Below, piece by piece: positions 26,839 to 37,926 of a DNA stretch of 64,000 nt (positions are counted from its first letter, which is position 1; each line of letters opens with the position of its first letter). The DNA is taken from contig NZ_VTOU01000003.1 in assembly GCF_008274695.1 (NCBI RefSeq), positions 806,001 through 870,000 on the forward strand, written 5' to 3'. This DNA comes from Sphingomonas montanisoli. Lineage in GTDB: Bacteria > Pseudomonadota > Alphaproteobacteria > Sphingomonadales > Sphingomonadaceae. A program made the position numbers and the translations under genes. The notes under the pieces are model-generated. The model saw only the letters and a program-made list of their open reading frames with translations. It had not been told where the DNA came from and ran no database searches.

Positions 26839-27531
26839 ATGGCTAAGCCCCGATTCATGACCGAACTCGCCATCTACGACATGGACCGGACGATCACGCG
26901 GACCGGCACCTTCACGCCCTTTTTGATCCACGCCGCGATGCGGCTCGCGCCGTGGCGGCTGATCTTCGCGCCGCTCGTGATCGTGGTGATGCTCGCTTAT
27001 GTCGTGAAGCTGATCGAGCGGCGCACGTTGAAGGAGATCAACCAGACGCTGCTGATCGGCGGGAAACTGCCGCTCGTGCGGATCCGGCCGATCACCGAGA
27101 GCTATGCCGATTTCGTCATGAAGACCAACGTGCATCAGGGCGCGCTCGATCAGATCGCGGAAGATCGTGCGGCCGGGCGCCGGATCGTGATGGCGACTGC
27201 TTCGGCGCGGCTCTACGTCACCGCCATCGCCGATAGGCTGGGCTTCGACGATCTGATCGCCACCAACAGCATCTACGGGATCGACGATATCGTCACGGCA
27301 AAGATCGATGGCGAAAATTGCTACGGCCCCGCCAAGCTGCGGATGATCGAAGCGTGGATGGCGGCGCAGGGATTGTCGCGCGCCGATTGTCGGATCCGAT
27401 TCTATTCGGATCACGCGTCCGACGCGCCGGTGCTCGCCTGGTCGGACGTCCCGTTCGCGGTCAACGCCCACGCCAAGCTGCGTCGCATGGCGCAGAGCCG
27501 GGGTTGGACGATCGTGGATTGGGGCCTGTAG
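26839..27531 (+). CDS. HAD-superfamily subfamily IB phosphatase
   Basis: A 230-residue cytoplasmic or membrane-associated phosphatase-like protein. HAD motif I is IYDMDRTITRTGTFTPF, motif II lies in RRIVMATASARLYV, Lys follows in FDDLIATN to KIDGENCYGPAKL, and motif III is FYSDHASDAPVLAWSD. A hydrophobic segment at about 35-55 (LIFAPLVIVVMLAYVV) fits HAD-IB enzymes acting on phosphoesters or lipids. Three in-frame ATGs exist (26830, 26839, 26857). The first lies inside a hairpin; 26839 was chosen for its position just after it, and 26857 is a fair alternative. Confidence 0.87.
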   Translation: MAKPRFMTELAIYDMDRTITRTGTFTPFLIHAAMRLAPWRLIFAPLVIVVMLAYVVKLIERRTLKEINQTLLIGGKLPLVRIRPITESYADFVMKTNVHQGALDQIAEDRAAGRRIVMATASARLYVTAIADRLGFDDLIATNSIYGIDDIVTAKIDGENCYGPAKLRMIEAWMAAQGLSRADCRIRFYSDHASDAPVLAWSDVPFAVNAHAKLRRMAQSRGWTIVDWGL

Positions 27532-27539
27532 TCCCGATC

Positions 27540-27625
27540 CGTCACCCCCTCGAAAGCGGGGGCCTATCCCGTGTCGTCACACGCGGAGAGTCTGCATGGA
27601 TTCCCGCCGTCGCGGCGACGACAAT
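27540..27625. repeat. Palindromic repeat between convergent genes (family 3)
   Basis: The left hairpin is CACCCCCTCGAAAGCGGGGG followed by CCTATCC; the right part is ATTCCCGCCGTCGCGGCGACGA. The same CACCCCC...GGGGGCCTATCC and ATTCCCGC blocks recur at 60846-60932. It fills the gap between the HAD phosphatase and the convergent CHAP gene. Confidence 0.75.
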
Positions 27626-27652
27626 GTGGGGGAAAGCGCCGAAGCGCCCCGA

Positions 27653-28138
27653 TCAGCCCTGCTGGCTGCCGTCGGCCTTGGCGTAGATGAAGCCGTTGAC
27701 CGGATAGGCCTTGTTGCCGACCTTGCCGATCGGCGCGAACCAGACCTTCACCTGGCTCCAGTCGTTGTTCGGCGAGGCATCGACGACGGTCACGTCGCGC
27801 TCGACCTGGCCGCGATGGCCGTTGATGATCGACCAGTTGGCATGGGTGATCTTGAGCATCCGATCGCCGACGACTTGGGTGACGGTCGCGACATGGCCCG
27901 AGCGCATCGAACCGATCGCCTTGAACACCATGACCGCGCCGACTTCGGGCGAATTGCCACGGACATATTTGCCGACGGCCTGGTTCCACCACGAAGCGGC
28001 GGCGCCGAACAGCTGGATGCCGGAAAACATGCGGGCGAAGGGAGCGCACTGGAGACCAGCGGCATTGGCCTGAGCGGGCGCCAAAGCCATGCCGGCAAGC
28101 AGCATGGAACCAACAATGGCGCGCAACGTTTTGGTCAT
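27653..28138 (-). CDS. Exported CHAP-domain protein
   Basis: A 161-residue protein with a cleavable-looking signal (MTKTLRAIVGSMLLAGMALA, then PAQANA-A). The mature part has CHAP features: catalytic Cys in GLQCAPFAR (about 31), His in MRSGHVATVTQVV (about 82) and a third polar residue in ITHANW (Asn about 101). CHAP amidases or peptidases cleave peptidoglycan peptide bonds. The domain is small and stands alone, without a cell-wall binding module, so it may be a housekeeping peptidoglycan enzyme in the periplasm. ATG at 28138 begins the signal peptide. Confidence 0.88.
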   Translation of the reverse strand: MTKTLRAIVGSMLLAGMALAPAQANAAGLQCAPFARMFSGIQLFGAAASWWNQAVGKYVRGNSPEVGAVMVFKAIGSMRSGHVATVTQVVGDRMLKITHANWSIINGHRGQVERDVTVVDASPNNDWSQVKVWFAPIGKVGNKAYPVNGFIYAKADGSQQG

Positions 28139-28225
28139 GTGGTTTTCCCCACCCCGTCCCTTGAGCAAAGTCATGGGGGCCTTTTCGGGGCGAGGAAAGA
28201 GCAAAAGGTTAACAGGATGCTGCGC

Positions 28226-28248
28226 TGCGGTGAGTTGTTTTCACCGCA
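28226..28248. promoter_or_regulatory. Inverted repeat upstream of the CHAP gene
   Basis: TGCGGTGA (28226-28233) and TCACCGCA (28241-28248) are perfect complements with a 7-base loop, about 88 bases upstream of the CHAP start and 33 bases past the dihydroorotase stop. No T run follows on the minus strand, so it is either an operator-like site or a weak terminator for the dihydroorotase gene. Confidence 0.35.
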
Positions 28249-28280
28249 CGATGGAATCCTTTTATCCACAGGATGAACCG

Positions 28281-29609
28281 TCAGAGCGCGACGCTGTCGA
28301 AGCGGATCGGGGCGCCGATCGCCTGATTGGCGAGCGCGCCGTCCCACATCACGCGGTTGCCGCGAATCACCGCACCGATCGGTTTGCCCGTCAGCGCCAT
28401 GTCGGTGAACGGCGACCAGCCGCAGCGTGACGCGAGCCAGCTTTCCTCGACTTTCCAACGCTTCTTGAGATCGACGATCGTGAAGTCGGCATCATAGCCG
28501 AGCGCGATCCGCCCCTTGGTGCGCAGCCCGAACACGCGCTGCGGCCCCGCCGAGGTGAGTTCGATCAGATGTTGGAGCGTCAGCCGCCCTTCGGCGACAT
28601 GGTTGAGCATCAGCGGCAGCAAAGTCTGCACGCCGGGCATGCCGCTGGGCGACGCAGGATAGGTCTTGGCCTTTTCCTCGATCGTGTGCGGCGCATGATC
28701 CGAACCGAGCACGTCGGGCACGCCTTGGCGCAGATAGTGCCACAGCCCGTCGCGATGCGCGCCCGACCGGATCGGCGGGTTCATCTGCGCATAGGTGCCG
28801 AGACGCGGATAGGCATCCTCCCCCGCCAGCGTCAGATGCTGGGGCGTCACCTCGCAGGTCGCGATATCCTTGTTCTGCGCGATCAGTGCGAGTTCGGCGG
28901 GCGTGGTGATGTGGAGGATGTGGATCTTGCGCCCCGTCTCGCGCGCGATCTTCAGGATGCGGCGCGTGGCGAGCAGCGCGCTTTCATCGTCGCGCCAGAC
29001 CGGGTGGCTCGACGCATCTCCTTCGACCCGCTCGCCCATCCGCGCGATCATGCGCTGTTCGTCCTCTGCGTGGATCGCGACGCGGCGCTTGCCGGCGCGC
29101 AGCACCCGCGCGAGATGCTCGTCCTCGGCGACGAGCAGATTCCCGGTCGACGATCCCATGAAGATCTTCACCCCCGCCGTACCCGGCAGCATTTCGAGCT
29201 CGGCGAGCTTCTCCGCATTCTCGGTGGTCGCGCCGACATAGAAGGCGTGGTCGCACCACATCCGGTCCTTGGCGCGGGCAAGCTTGTCGTTGATCGCTTC
29301 GGCCGAATCGGTGTTCGGCTTGGTGTTGGGCATTTCGAACACTGCGGTGACGCCGCCCAGCACCGCCGAGCGGCTGCCGCTTTCCAGATCTTCCTTCGTC
29401 TCCAGCCCCGGCTCGCGGAAATGGACCTGGCTGTCGATCACGCCGGGCATGACGGTGAGGCCGGTGCAGTCGATCACTTCGCCCGCATCGCCATCTTCGC
29501 CGATCGCAACGATCTTGCCCCCCCGAACCCCGACGCTCGTCTCGATCGGGCCGCCAACGGTCCAGACGGTGCCGTTCTTGAGGATGAGATCATAAGTGGG
29601 GCTGGTCAT
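28281..29609 (-). CDS. pyrC: Dihydroorotase (class I-like)
   Basis: A 442-residue amidohydrolase closing carbamoyl-aspartate to dihydroorotate in pyrimidine synthesis. Motifs include VMPGVIDSQVHFREPGLETK, the carboxylated-Lys region AGVKIFMGSSTGNLLV, HAEDEQRM, KIHILHITTP and the catalytic Asp region GSDHAPHTIEEK. In the first metal motif the usual HxH reads QVH, with Gln in place of the first His. This form is known in some alphaproteobacterial dihydroorotases, but an allantoinase-like or other amidohydrolase role cannot be excluded. The start is ATG at 29609. Its 5' end lies 40 bases from the divergent ygfZ gene. Confidence 0.85.
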   Translation of the reverse strand: MTSPTYDLILKNGTVWTVGGPIETSVGVRGGKIVAIGEDGDAGEVIDCTGLTVMPGVIDSQVHFREPGLETKEDLESGSRSAVLGGVTAVFEMPNTKPNTDSAEAINDKLARAKDRMWCDHAFYVGATTENAEKLAELEMLPGTAGVKIFMGSSTGNLLVAEDEHLARVLRAGKRRVAIHAEDEQRMIARMGERVEGDASSHPVWRDDESALLATRRILKIARETGRKIHILHITTPAELALIAQNKDIATCEVTPQHLTLAGEDAYPRLGTYAQMNPPIRSGAHRDGLWHYLRQGVPDVLGSDHAPHTIEEKAKTYPASPSGMPGVQTLLPLMLNHVAEGRLTLQHLIELTSAGPQRVFGLRTKGRIALGYDADFTIVDLKKRWKVEESWLASRCGWSPFTDMALTGKPIGAVIRGNRVMWDGALANQAIGAPIRFDSVAL

Positions 29610-29649
29610 GGTGCTTTCCTTTCGGCTTCGCGCTTCCTACCTTCGCGCC

Positions 29650-30309
29650 ATGCCGCACACCACCCTTGAAGATCGCACCATTATCCGTCTGAGCGGCGCG
29701 GACGTCCGCGATTTCGTCCAGGGCCTCGTCACCAACGATGTCAGCGGCGACCTGCCCGTCTGGGCCGGGTTGCTGACGCCGCAGGGCAAGGCACTGTTCG
29801 ATTTCCTCGTCTGGGCCGATGGCGACGATTTGCTGATCGACTGCGAAGCGTCGCAGGCCGAGGCGCTCGTCCGCCGCCTGTCGCTCTATCGCCTGCGCAA
29901 GCCGATCACGATCGCGATCGACCCCACGCTTGCCGTGCATTGGGCGCCTGATGGAAGCGAAGGTGTGCCCGACCCCCGCCTGCCCGCGCTCGGCCGCCGC
30001 TGGGTCGCCCCCGCCGACGAGCCCGCAGAAGGGTGGCGCGGGCATCGCCTTGCACTTGGCGTGCCCGAGGGTGTCGAGGAACTGGGATCGGACAAGACGC
30101 TCTGGCTCGAGGCCAATGCCGATCTGCTCAACGGGGTCAGCTTCACCAAGGGCTGCTATGTCGGGCAGGAAAACACCGCGCGGATGAACTGGCGCAACAA
30201 GGTCAACCGGCGGCTGTTCGTGCTGCCGGATGGCCGCGTGGAGCGGCGATCGGTCGACAATCCGGGCGACGCGCTGATCCCGACATGGATGGTGGCCGAA
30301 CAGGCATGA
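29650..30309 (+). CDS. ygfZ: Folate-binding YgfZ/GcvT-like protein
   Basis: A 219-residue protein related to the glycine cleavage T-protein. The family signature is GVSFTKGCYVGQENTARM with the conserved redox Cys in KGCYVGQE. YgfZ/IBA57 proteins help assemble or repair Fe-S enzymes in a folate-dependent way. ATG at 29650 was chosen because the conserved region starts LEDRTIIRLSGADVRDFVQG shortly after it; an upstream in-frame ATG at 29596 overlaps the dihydroorotase gene. Its stop overlaps the next gene by 4 bases. Confidence 0.9.
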   Translation: MPHTTLEDRTIIRLSGADVRDFVQGLVTNDVSGDLPVWAGLLTPQGKALFDFLVWADGDDLLIDCEASQAEALVRRLSLYRLRKPITIAIDPTLAVHWAPDGSEGVPDPRLPALGRRWVAPADEPAEGWRGHRLALGVPEGVEELGSDKTLWLEANADLLNGVSFTKGCYVGQENTARMNWRNKVNRRLFVLPDGRVERRSVDNPGDALIPTWMVAEQA

Positions 30310-31448
30310 GCGCCGCTGCAGAGGCTGCGGCCCGCGCTGGGGTCGACGCCCTGCGCCGGGGCGATGCGCGGGGTGCGCGCGCCGGGCTGGAACAGGCGAT
30401 CACGCTGGGGATGAAGCCCGAACCCTGGTTTCTTCTCGCCCAGGCGAGTCGGTTGATGGGCGACGACGAACGCGAAAAGCACGCGCTCGACAAACTGCTC
30501 GAAGGCGATCCGCGCCACGCCGGCGCGCTGGTGCTGCGGGGCGATCTGGCGGCGCGGCACAAGGACAATCGAGCCGCGACATCCTTCTATTCGCAGGCGC
30601 TCTATGTCGCTGCATCGGGCCTGCCGATCCCCGATTCGATCCGCGCCGAATTGCCGCGCGTCCAGGCGTGGCTCGACAGTGCATCACGCGATTACAGCGC
30701 GCACCTGAATCAGACGCTGCGCAACGCGGGCTTCGGCACGCCCCCGCCGCGCCTTGCCGAAGCGATCGCGATCCTGACGGGCGAGGCCGAAGTCTATCTG
30801 CAACAGCCGACATCGTTCTTCTATCCCGGCCTGCCCCACACCCAGTTCTACGAACGCGAGCAGTTCGACTGGGCAGCGGAGATCGAAGCCGCCGCCGTCA
30901 CCATCCGCAGCGAACTTGAAGCCTTCATCGCCGACAGCGAGGCGGCCTTCCGCCCCTATGTCGAGCGGGTCGAGGGGCGCCCGAACAAGGCGCACAGCCT
31001 GCTCGACGATCCGCGCTGGAGTGCGCTCCACCTCTGGCGCGAGGGTGGCCCGACCGAACATGCGGCGCGCTTCCCCGCCACGATGAAGGCGCTCGAGGTT
31101 GCGCCGATGCCCGTCATCAAGGCGCGATCGCCGAGCGCGCTGTTCTCGATGCTGCGGCCGGGGGCGCATATCCTGCCGCACAATGGCATGATCAACACGC
31201 GGCTGATCTGCCACCTGCCGCTGATCGTCCCAGGCGACTGCGCGCTGCGCGTCGGCAACCAGACCCGGGCGTGGGATCCGGGCGAGCTGACGATCTTCGA
31301 CGATTCGATCGAGCATGAGGCATGGAATCGGTCGACCGAGACCCGCATCATCCTGCTGTTCGAAATCTGGCGCCCCGAACTCTCGACCGAGGAGCGCGCG
31401 GCGCTGACGGCCATGTACGAAGCGATCGGTCTTTACGACGCCGAATAA
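30306..31448 (+). CDS. TPR-containing aspartyl/asparaginyl beta-hydroxylase family protein
   Basis: A 380-residue protein. Residues about 1-130 are helical and TPR-like. The C-terminal half (about 200-355) is an Asp/Asn beta-hydroxylase domain (cupin fold): SMLRPGAHILPHNGMINTRL, then ICHLPLIVP, WDPGELTIFDDSIEHEAWN and RIILLFEIWRP. The histidines in HNGMINTR and IEHEAWN are the expected Fe(II)-binding pair, and an Arg after the second His fits 2-oxoglutarate binding. It is translationally coupled to ygfZ by an ATGA overlap. Similar domains act in sphingomonads with lipid A or protein substrates; the target here is unknown. Confidence 0.88.
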   Translation: MSAAAEAAARAGVDALRRGDARGARAGLEQAITLGMKPEPWFLLAQASRLMGDDEREKHALDKLLEGDPRHAGALVLRGDLAARHKDNRAATSFYSQALYVAASGLPIPDSIRAELPRVQAWLDSASRDYSAHLNQTLRNAGFGTPPPRLAEAIAILTGEAEVYLQQPTSFFYPGLPHTQFYEREQFDWAAEIEAAAVTIRSELEAFIADSEAAFRPYVERVEGRPNKAHSLLDDPRWSALHLWREGGPTEHAARFPATMKALEVAPMPVIKARSPSALFSMLRPGAHILPHNGMINTRLICHLPLIVPGDCALRVGNQTRAWDPGELTIFDDSIEHEAWNRSTETRIILLFEIWRPELSTEERAALTAMYEAIGLYDAE

Positions 31449-31450
31449 AG

Positions 31451-31571
31451 TCCTCCCCCGCCAGGGGAGGTGGCGCCGGAGGCCACGGAGGGGGAGGACG
31501 CGAGACCTTCAGTTGGCCGCCGCCCTCCCCCTCCGTCAGCTAAAGCTGACACCTCCCCTGGCGGGGGAGGA
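31451..31571. repeat. Palindromic repeat between convergent genes (family 2 copy A)
   Basis: The outer arms TCCTCCCCCGCCAGGGGAGGT and ACCTCCCCTGGCGGGGGAGGA are perfectly complementary, and inner arms (ACGGAGGGGGAGG with CCTCCCCCTCCGT) pair again. A close second copy lies at 63518-63646. It occupies almost the whole gap between the hydroxylase and aconitase stops. Confidence 0.88.
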
Positions 31572-31580
31572 TAAATCGCG

Positions 31581-34265
<2,685 letters not shown>

Positions 34266-34408
34266 GCGTCGCCCCCTTCTTTTCGTGAAGATGATAGGGA
34301 CTATATAGGCGCGGACGTTGACAGGAAAAGGGCGCAGCACGGCTTCCGTGCCATCTCAAGGCGGCGCGGGACTTATCTTCGTGCTGCAACGCGGCACCCC
34401 GCGTCGTA

Positions 34409-34849
34409 TCAGTGGCCGGCGGGCTCCAGCGGACGGGCAAGGTCCGAGAACGCCTGCACGACAGCCTGCGCGCTCGACAACAGGCCAAGGCAATTGTCCG
34501 CGCAGGTGAGTGCGCGGAACATCGCATGCGCGGCGCGCGGGCTTTCGCACGATCCCGCCACCGCTTCGACCAGCATCGATTCGGCCGCCGTCATCCGGCA
34601 GCAGCACGCCGGCGCGATCATGATCGATCGTTCGGAAACCCGCGCCAGTTCGGACATGAGCGCGCGCATCAGCACCAGCGGACGGCGAAAAGACAGGCCG
34701 AACGCGCCGATCAGCGCATTGGCCGCCTGCGCATCGTTGAGGCCGCCCGCGCCCATCCGCCGTACGGCGTGGAGGAACAGGCGCACGCCATCGTCGTCGG
34801 GTGCTGCGATCGGCAGGATATCGGCGATGGGCTTGGCCTGGCTGCTCAT
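34409..34849 (-). CDS. Small conserved Cys-containing protein of unknown function
   Basis: A 146-residue soluble protein with no signal peptide. Visible features are an Ala-rich helical first half (LFLHAVRRMGAGGLNDAQAA), a triple-Cys element IAPACCCRMTAAE at about residue 97 and a second pair in LTCADNCLGLL at about 125. Five cysteines in a short protein suggest metal or cluster binding, or disulfides. No family was recognised with certainty. ATG at 34849 is preceded by a purine run (AGGAGGACGCCCC); an upstream ATG at 34909 is less likely. Confidence 0.75.
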   Translation of the reverse strand: MSSQAKPIADILPIAAPDDDGVRLFLHAVRRMGAGGLNDAQAANALIGAFGLSFRRPLVLMRALMSELARVSERSIMIAPACCCRMTAAESMLVEAVAGSCESPRAAHAMFRALTCADNCLGLLSSAQAVVQAFSDLARPLEPAGH

Positions 34850-34921
34850 TGGGGCGTCCTCCTTGTAGGGATGCAGAGGAGCCCATTTGTTATTGCAAGT
34901 CAATCGCAATTGCAGAAAGAG

Positions 34922-36247
34922 TCAGTCGGGCAACATCCCGTTTGCGGCGAGCACCGTTCCGGCGAGATAAAGCGAACCGCCGATCAGCACGACGGGCGGC
35001 AGATCGCCCGGCTCGACGGCAATCGCCGACAGTGCCGATTCGACCCCGTCGCTGCTCCACGCCTTGAAACCGGCGCTGCGCGCCAACGCGGCGAGCGCCT
35101 CGGGTTCATGATGGGCGTGGCCCGCGATCGGCACCGCATGCACGGTCGCACCGATGAGCCCCAAGCTGCCCAGAAAGCCCGCCGCATCCTTGTTCGCGAG
35201 CAGACCGAGGATCAGGTGGAGCGGCCTGTCGCCAGCAAAGCGGCTCCGCAGAAAATCGCCGATCGCCCGCGCCGCTGCCGGATTATGCCCGCCGTCGAGC
35301 CATAGTTCGGAGCCGGGCGGCAACATCCCCAGCAACGGCCCGTCGTGCAGATGCTGCAGCCGGGCAGGCCAGTGCGCCCACCCCATCGCCGCGCGCAACG
35401 CCGATGGCGGGATCGTCAGCGCCTGCTGATGCCGCAGCATCGCGACCGCCAGGCCGGCATTCATCGCCTGATGCCCGCCCGCAAGGCTCGGCAATGGCAG
35501 TTCGAGTTTGCCCTGCGCATCGCGATAATGGAGCCGCCCGCGATAGGCCGCTCCGTCCCAGACACCGCCTTTCGCCAGCCACGGCGCCCCGGCTGCGCGG
35601 GTCGCCTGCCCGATCCGGTTCGCGACATTGGCGGGATAATGGAGGGTGACGATCGGCACGCCAGCCTTAGCGATGCCCGCCTTTTCGGCGGCGATATCCT
35701 CAATCTTGTCGCCGAGGAACGCCTGATGATCGAGGCCCAGCTGCGCAATGCCGCAAATTGCCGGCGCCTCGATCACATTGGTCGCGTCGAGCCGACCGCC
35801 CAGCCCCACTTCGATGATGCAGGCATCGGCCGGCGCGCGCGAAAAGGCCAGCAAGGCGGCAGCGGTCGTCACTTCGAAGAAGCTGGCGCCCAAATCTCCG
35901 CCGACCTCCAACACTTCGGCCAGCAGCGGCGCGAGTTCGGCATCCTCGATCAATTCGCCCGCGATCCGGATCCGCTCATTGAAGCGCACGAGATGGGGGC
36001 TGGTGTAGACATGCGCGCTCATCCCCGCCGCCTCGATCGCGGCGCGCAGATAGGCGCAGGTCGATCCCTTGCCGTTCGTCCCCGCCACATGGAAGACCGA
36101 CGGCAGACGATCCTGCGGCCGCCCGAGCCGATCGAGCAGCGTCGTGATCCGATCGAGCCCCAGGATATCGGCCCCTGGCGACAATAGGGTCAGTCGATCG
36201 AGCTGTGCCTGCACCGCAGGATCGGAGGAGACGGCAAAGTCGACCAT
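34922..36247 (-). CDS. folC: Bifunctional folylpolyglutamate synthase/dihydrofolate synthase
   Basis: A 441-residue Mur-ligase-type enzyme adding glutamate to dihydropteroate and folates. The ATP-binding loop is FHVAGTNGKGSTCAYLRAA, the family motif is YTSPHLVRFNERIRIAGELI, the second is CIIEVGLGGRLDATN, and the glutamate-ligase C-terminal domain contains LWLDGGHNPAAARAIGDFL. Last gene of the trpF-trpB-trpA-accD-folC cluster, 12 bases after accD. Length is typical. Confidence 0.95.
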   Translation of the reverse strand: MVDFAVSSDPAVQAQLDRLTLLSPGADILGLDRITTLLDRLGRPQDRLPSVFHVAGTNGKGSTCAYLRAAIEAAGMSAHVYTSPHLVRFNERIRIAGELIEDAELAPLLAEVLEVGGDLGASFFEVTTAAALLAFSRAPADACIIEVGLGGRLDATNVIEAPAICGIAQLGLDHQAFLGDKIEDIAAEKAGIAKAGVPIVTLHYPANVANRIGQATRAAGAPWLAKGGVWDGAAYRGRLHYRDAQGKLELPLPSLAGGHQAMNAGLAVAMLRHQQALTIPPSALRAAMGWAHWPARLQHLHDGPLLGMLPPGSELWLDGGHNPAAARAIGDFLRSRFAGDRPLHLILGLLANKDAAGFLGSLGLIGATVHAVPIAGHAHHEPEALAALARSAGFKAWSSDGVESALSAIAVEPGDLPPVVLIGGSLYLAGTVLAANGMLPD

Positions 36248-36259
36248 CTCAGTAGCGGA

Positions 36260-37114
36260 TCACGCCGCCTTCTTCTGCGGCGCCAGATAGTCGATCAGGC
36301 GCGCGAGTTCGCGGCGCAGGTCGGCGCGGACGACGACCATGTCGAGCATGCCGTGATCGAGCAGATATTCGGCGCGCTGGAAGCCTTCGGGCAGCTTTTC
36401 GCGGATCGTCTGTTCGATCACGCGCTGGCCTGCAAAGCCGATCAGCGCCCCCGGCTCGGCCAGCTGGACATCGCCTAGCATCGCATAGGATGCGGTGACG
36501 CCGCCGGTCGTCGGATCGGTCATCACGACGATATAGGGCAGGCCCGCATCGTGGAGCTTCTGGATCGCCACCGTAGTCTTGGGCATCTGCATCAGCGAGA
36601 GGATACCCTCCTGCATCCGCGCGCCGCCGGCCGCGGTGAAGATGATGTACGGGCACTTGTCCGCAATCGCCGCCTCGACCCCCGCGACGAACGCCGCGCC
36701 GACCGCCAGCCCCATCGATCCGCCCATGAAGGCGAAGTCCTGCACGCCGACGACGGCGCGGAATCCCTCGATCAAACCGCGCGCATTGATCAGCGCGTCC
36801 TGTTCGCCGGTCGCGGTGCGCGCCGCCTTGATCCGATCGGCATATTTCTTCGTGTCGCGGAATTTGAGCGGATCTTCGCGCACTTCGGGCGTGGGCAACG
36901 GCGTATAGACGCCATTGTCGAACAGCTGGTCGAAGCGCTCGTCGGGTCCAATCCGGCCGTGATGGTTGCAGCGCGGGCAGACCGACAGATTTTCCTCATA
37001 TTCCTTCACGAAGATCATCTGCGCGCAGCCCGGGCACTTGTGCCAGAGGTTCTCGGGCGCATCCCGCTTCGCGATGAAGGGGATCTTCTTGCGGACATTA
37101 TCGAGCCAGCTCAT
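36260..37114 (-). CDS. accD: Acetyl-CoA carboxylase carboxyltransferase subunit beta
   Basis: A 284-residue subunit that, with AccA, moves carboxyl from biotin to acetyl-CoA to form malonyl-CoA. The N-terminal Zn ribbon has four cysteines: [12 protein letters not shown] and [11 protein letters not shown]. The carboxyltransferase core has [35 protein letters not shown] and [14 protein letters not shown] at 37114 overlaps the trpA stop by 4 bases; the frame continues open upstream only as a shadow of trpA. Placement between trpA and folC is a conserved alphaproteobacterial arrangement. Confidence 0.96.
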   Translation of the reverse strand: MSWLDNVRKKIPFIAKRDAPENLWHKCPGCAQMIFVKEYEENLSVCPRCNHHGRIGPDERFDQLFDNGVYTPLPTPEVREDPLKFRDTKKYADRIKAARTATGEQDALINARGLIEGFRAVVGVQDFAFMGGSMGLAVGAAFVAGVEAAIADKCPYIIFTAAGGARMQEGILSLMQMPKTTVAIQKLHDAGLPYIVVMTDPTTGGVTASYAMLGDVQLAEPGALIGFAGQRVIEQTIREKLPEGFQRAEYLLDHGMLDMVVVRADLRRELARLIDYLAPQKKAA

Positions 37115-37926
37115 GCGGCTTTCTCCCGGTCGGCCGAGCGGATCGCACCGCTCAAGGCCTCGATGAATTGACGAACGGCAGGCGCGGCAGTCGCGCCCTC
37201 TTGCCCCACTATATCGACGATCGCGGAGCCGACCACCACCCCATCGGCGACAGCGGCGATCGCGGCCGCCTGTTCGGGGGTGCGCACGCCGAAGCCGACC
37301 GCGACGGGCAGGTCGGTGCCCGCCTTCAGCCGCGCGACCGCATCCTCGATGCTGGCCTGCGCCGCCTGCTGCAGCCCGGTAATCCCCGCGACCGAGACAT
37401 AATAAAGGAAGCCCGATGCGCCATCCAGGACGGCGGGCAGCCGCTTGGCATCGGTTGTGGGGGTCGCGAGCCGGATCGGATCGACCCCCGCCGCGCGCAG
37501 CGCCGGCCCGAGATCGCGATCCTGTTCCGGCGGAATATCGACGCAGATCACCCCGTCGACGCCCGCTTTGGCGCATTCGGCCGCGAACCACTCCGCGCCA
37601 CGGCGGACCATCGGATTGGCGTAGCCCATCAGCACCAGCGGCACGCTGGGGTGCCGTGCACGAAAAGCGGCGGCCATCGCGAAGATGTCGGCGGTGGTCG
37701 TATTCGCGTCCAACGCGCGCAGCCCCGCCTTCTGGATCGCGGGGCCATCGGCCATCGGATCGGTAAAGGGCATGCCCAGTTCGATCACGTCGGCCCCGCC
37801 CGCGACGAGCGCGTCGAGGATCGCCGCGGTATCGCCCTGCGTCGGATCGCCCCCCATCACATAGGTGACGAGCGCTGCGCGCCCTTCGCCCTTCAGCCGC
37901 GCGAAAGTCGTCGCTAGGCGGCTCAC
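37111..37926 (-). CDS. trpA: Tryptophan synthase alpha chain
   Basis: A 271-residue TIM-barrel subunit cleaving indole-3-glycerol phosphate to indole. Catalytic residues lie in [20 protein letters not shown] (Glu and Asp); the phosphate-binding loop is [20 protein letters not shown] followed by VVVGSAIV. The start is GTG at 37926, whose GTGA overlaps the trpB stop by 4 bases; no ATG lies at the conserved start. Coupled on both sides, to trpB and accD. Confidence 0.95.
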   Translation of the reverse strand: MSRLATTFARLKGEGRAALVTYVMGGDPTQGDTAAILDALVAGGADVIELGMPFTDPMADGPAIQKAGLRALDANTTTADIFAMAAAFRARHPSVPLVLMGYANPMVRRGAEWFAAECAKAGVDGVICVDIPPEQDRDLGPALRAAGVDPIRLATPTTDAKRLPAVLDGASGFLYYVSVAGITGLQQAAQASIEDAVARLKAGTDLPVAVGFGVRTPEQAAAIAAVADGVVVGSAIVDIVGQEGATAAPAVRQFIEALSGAIRSADREKAA

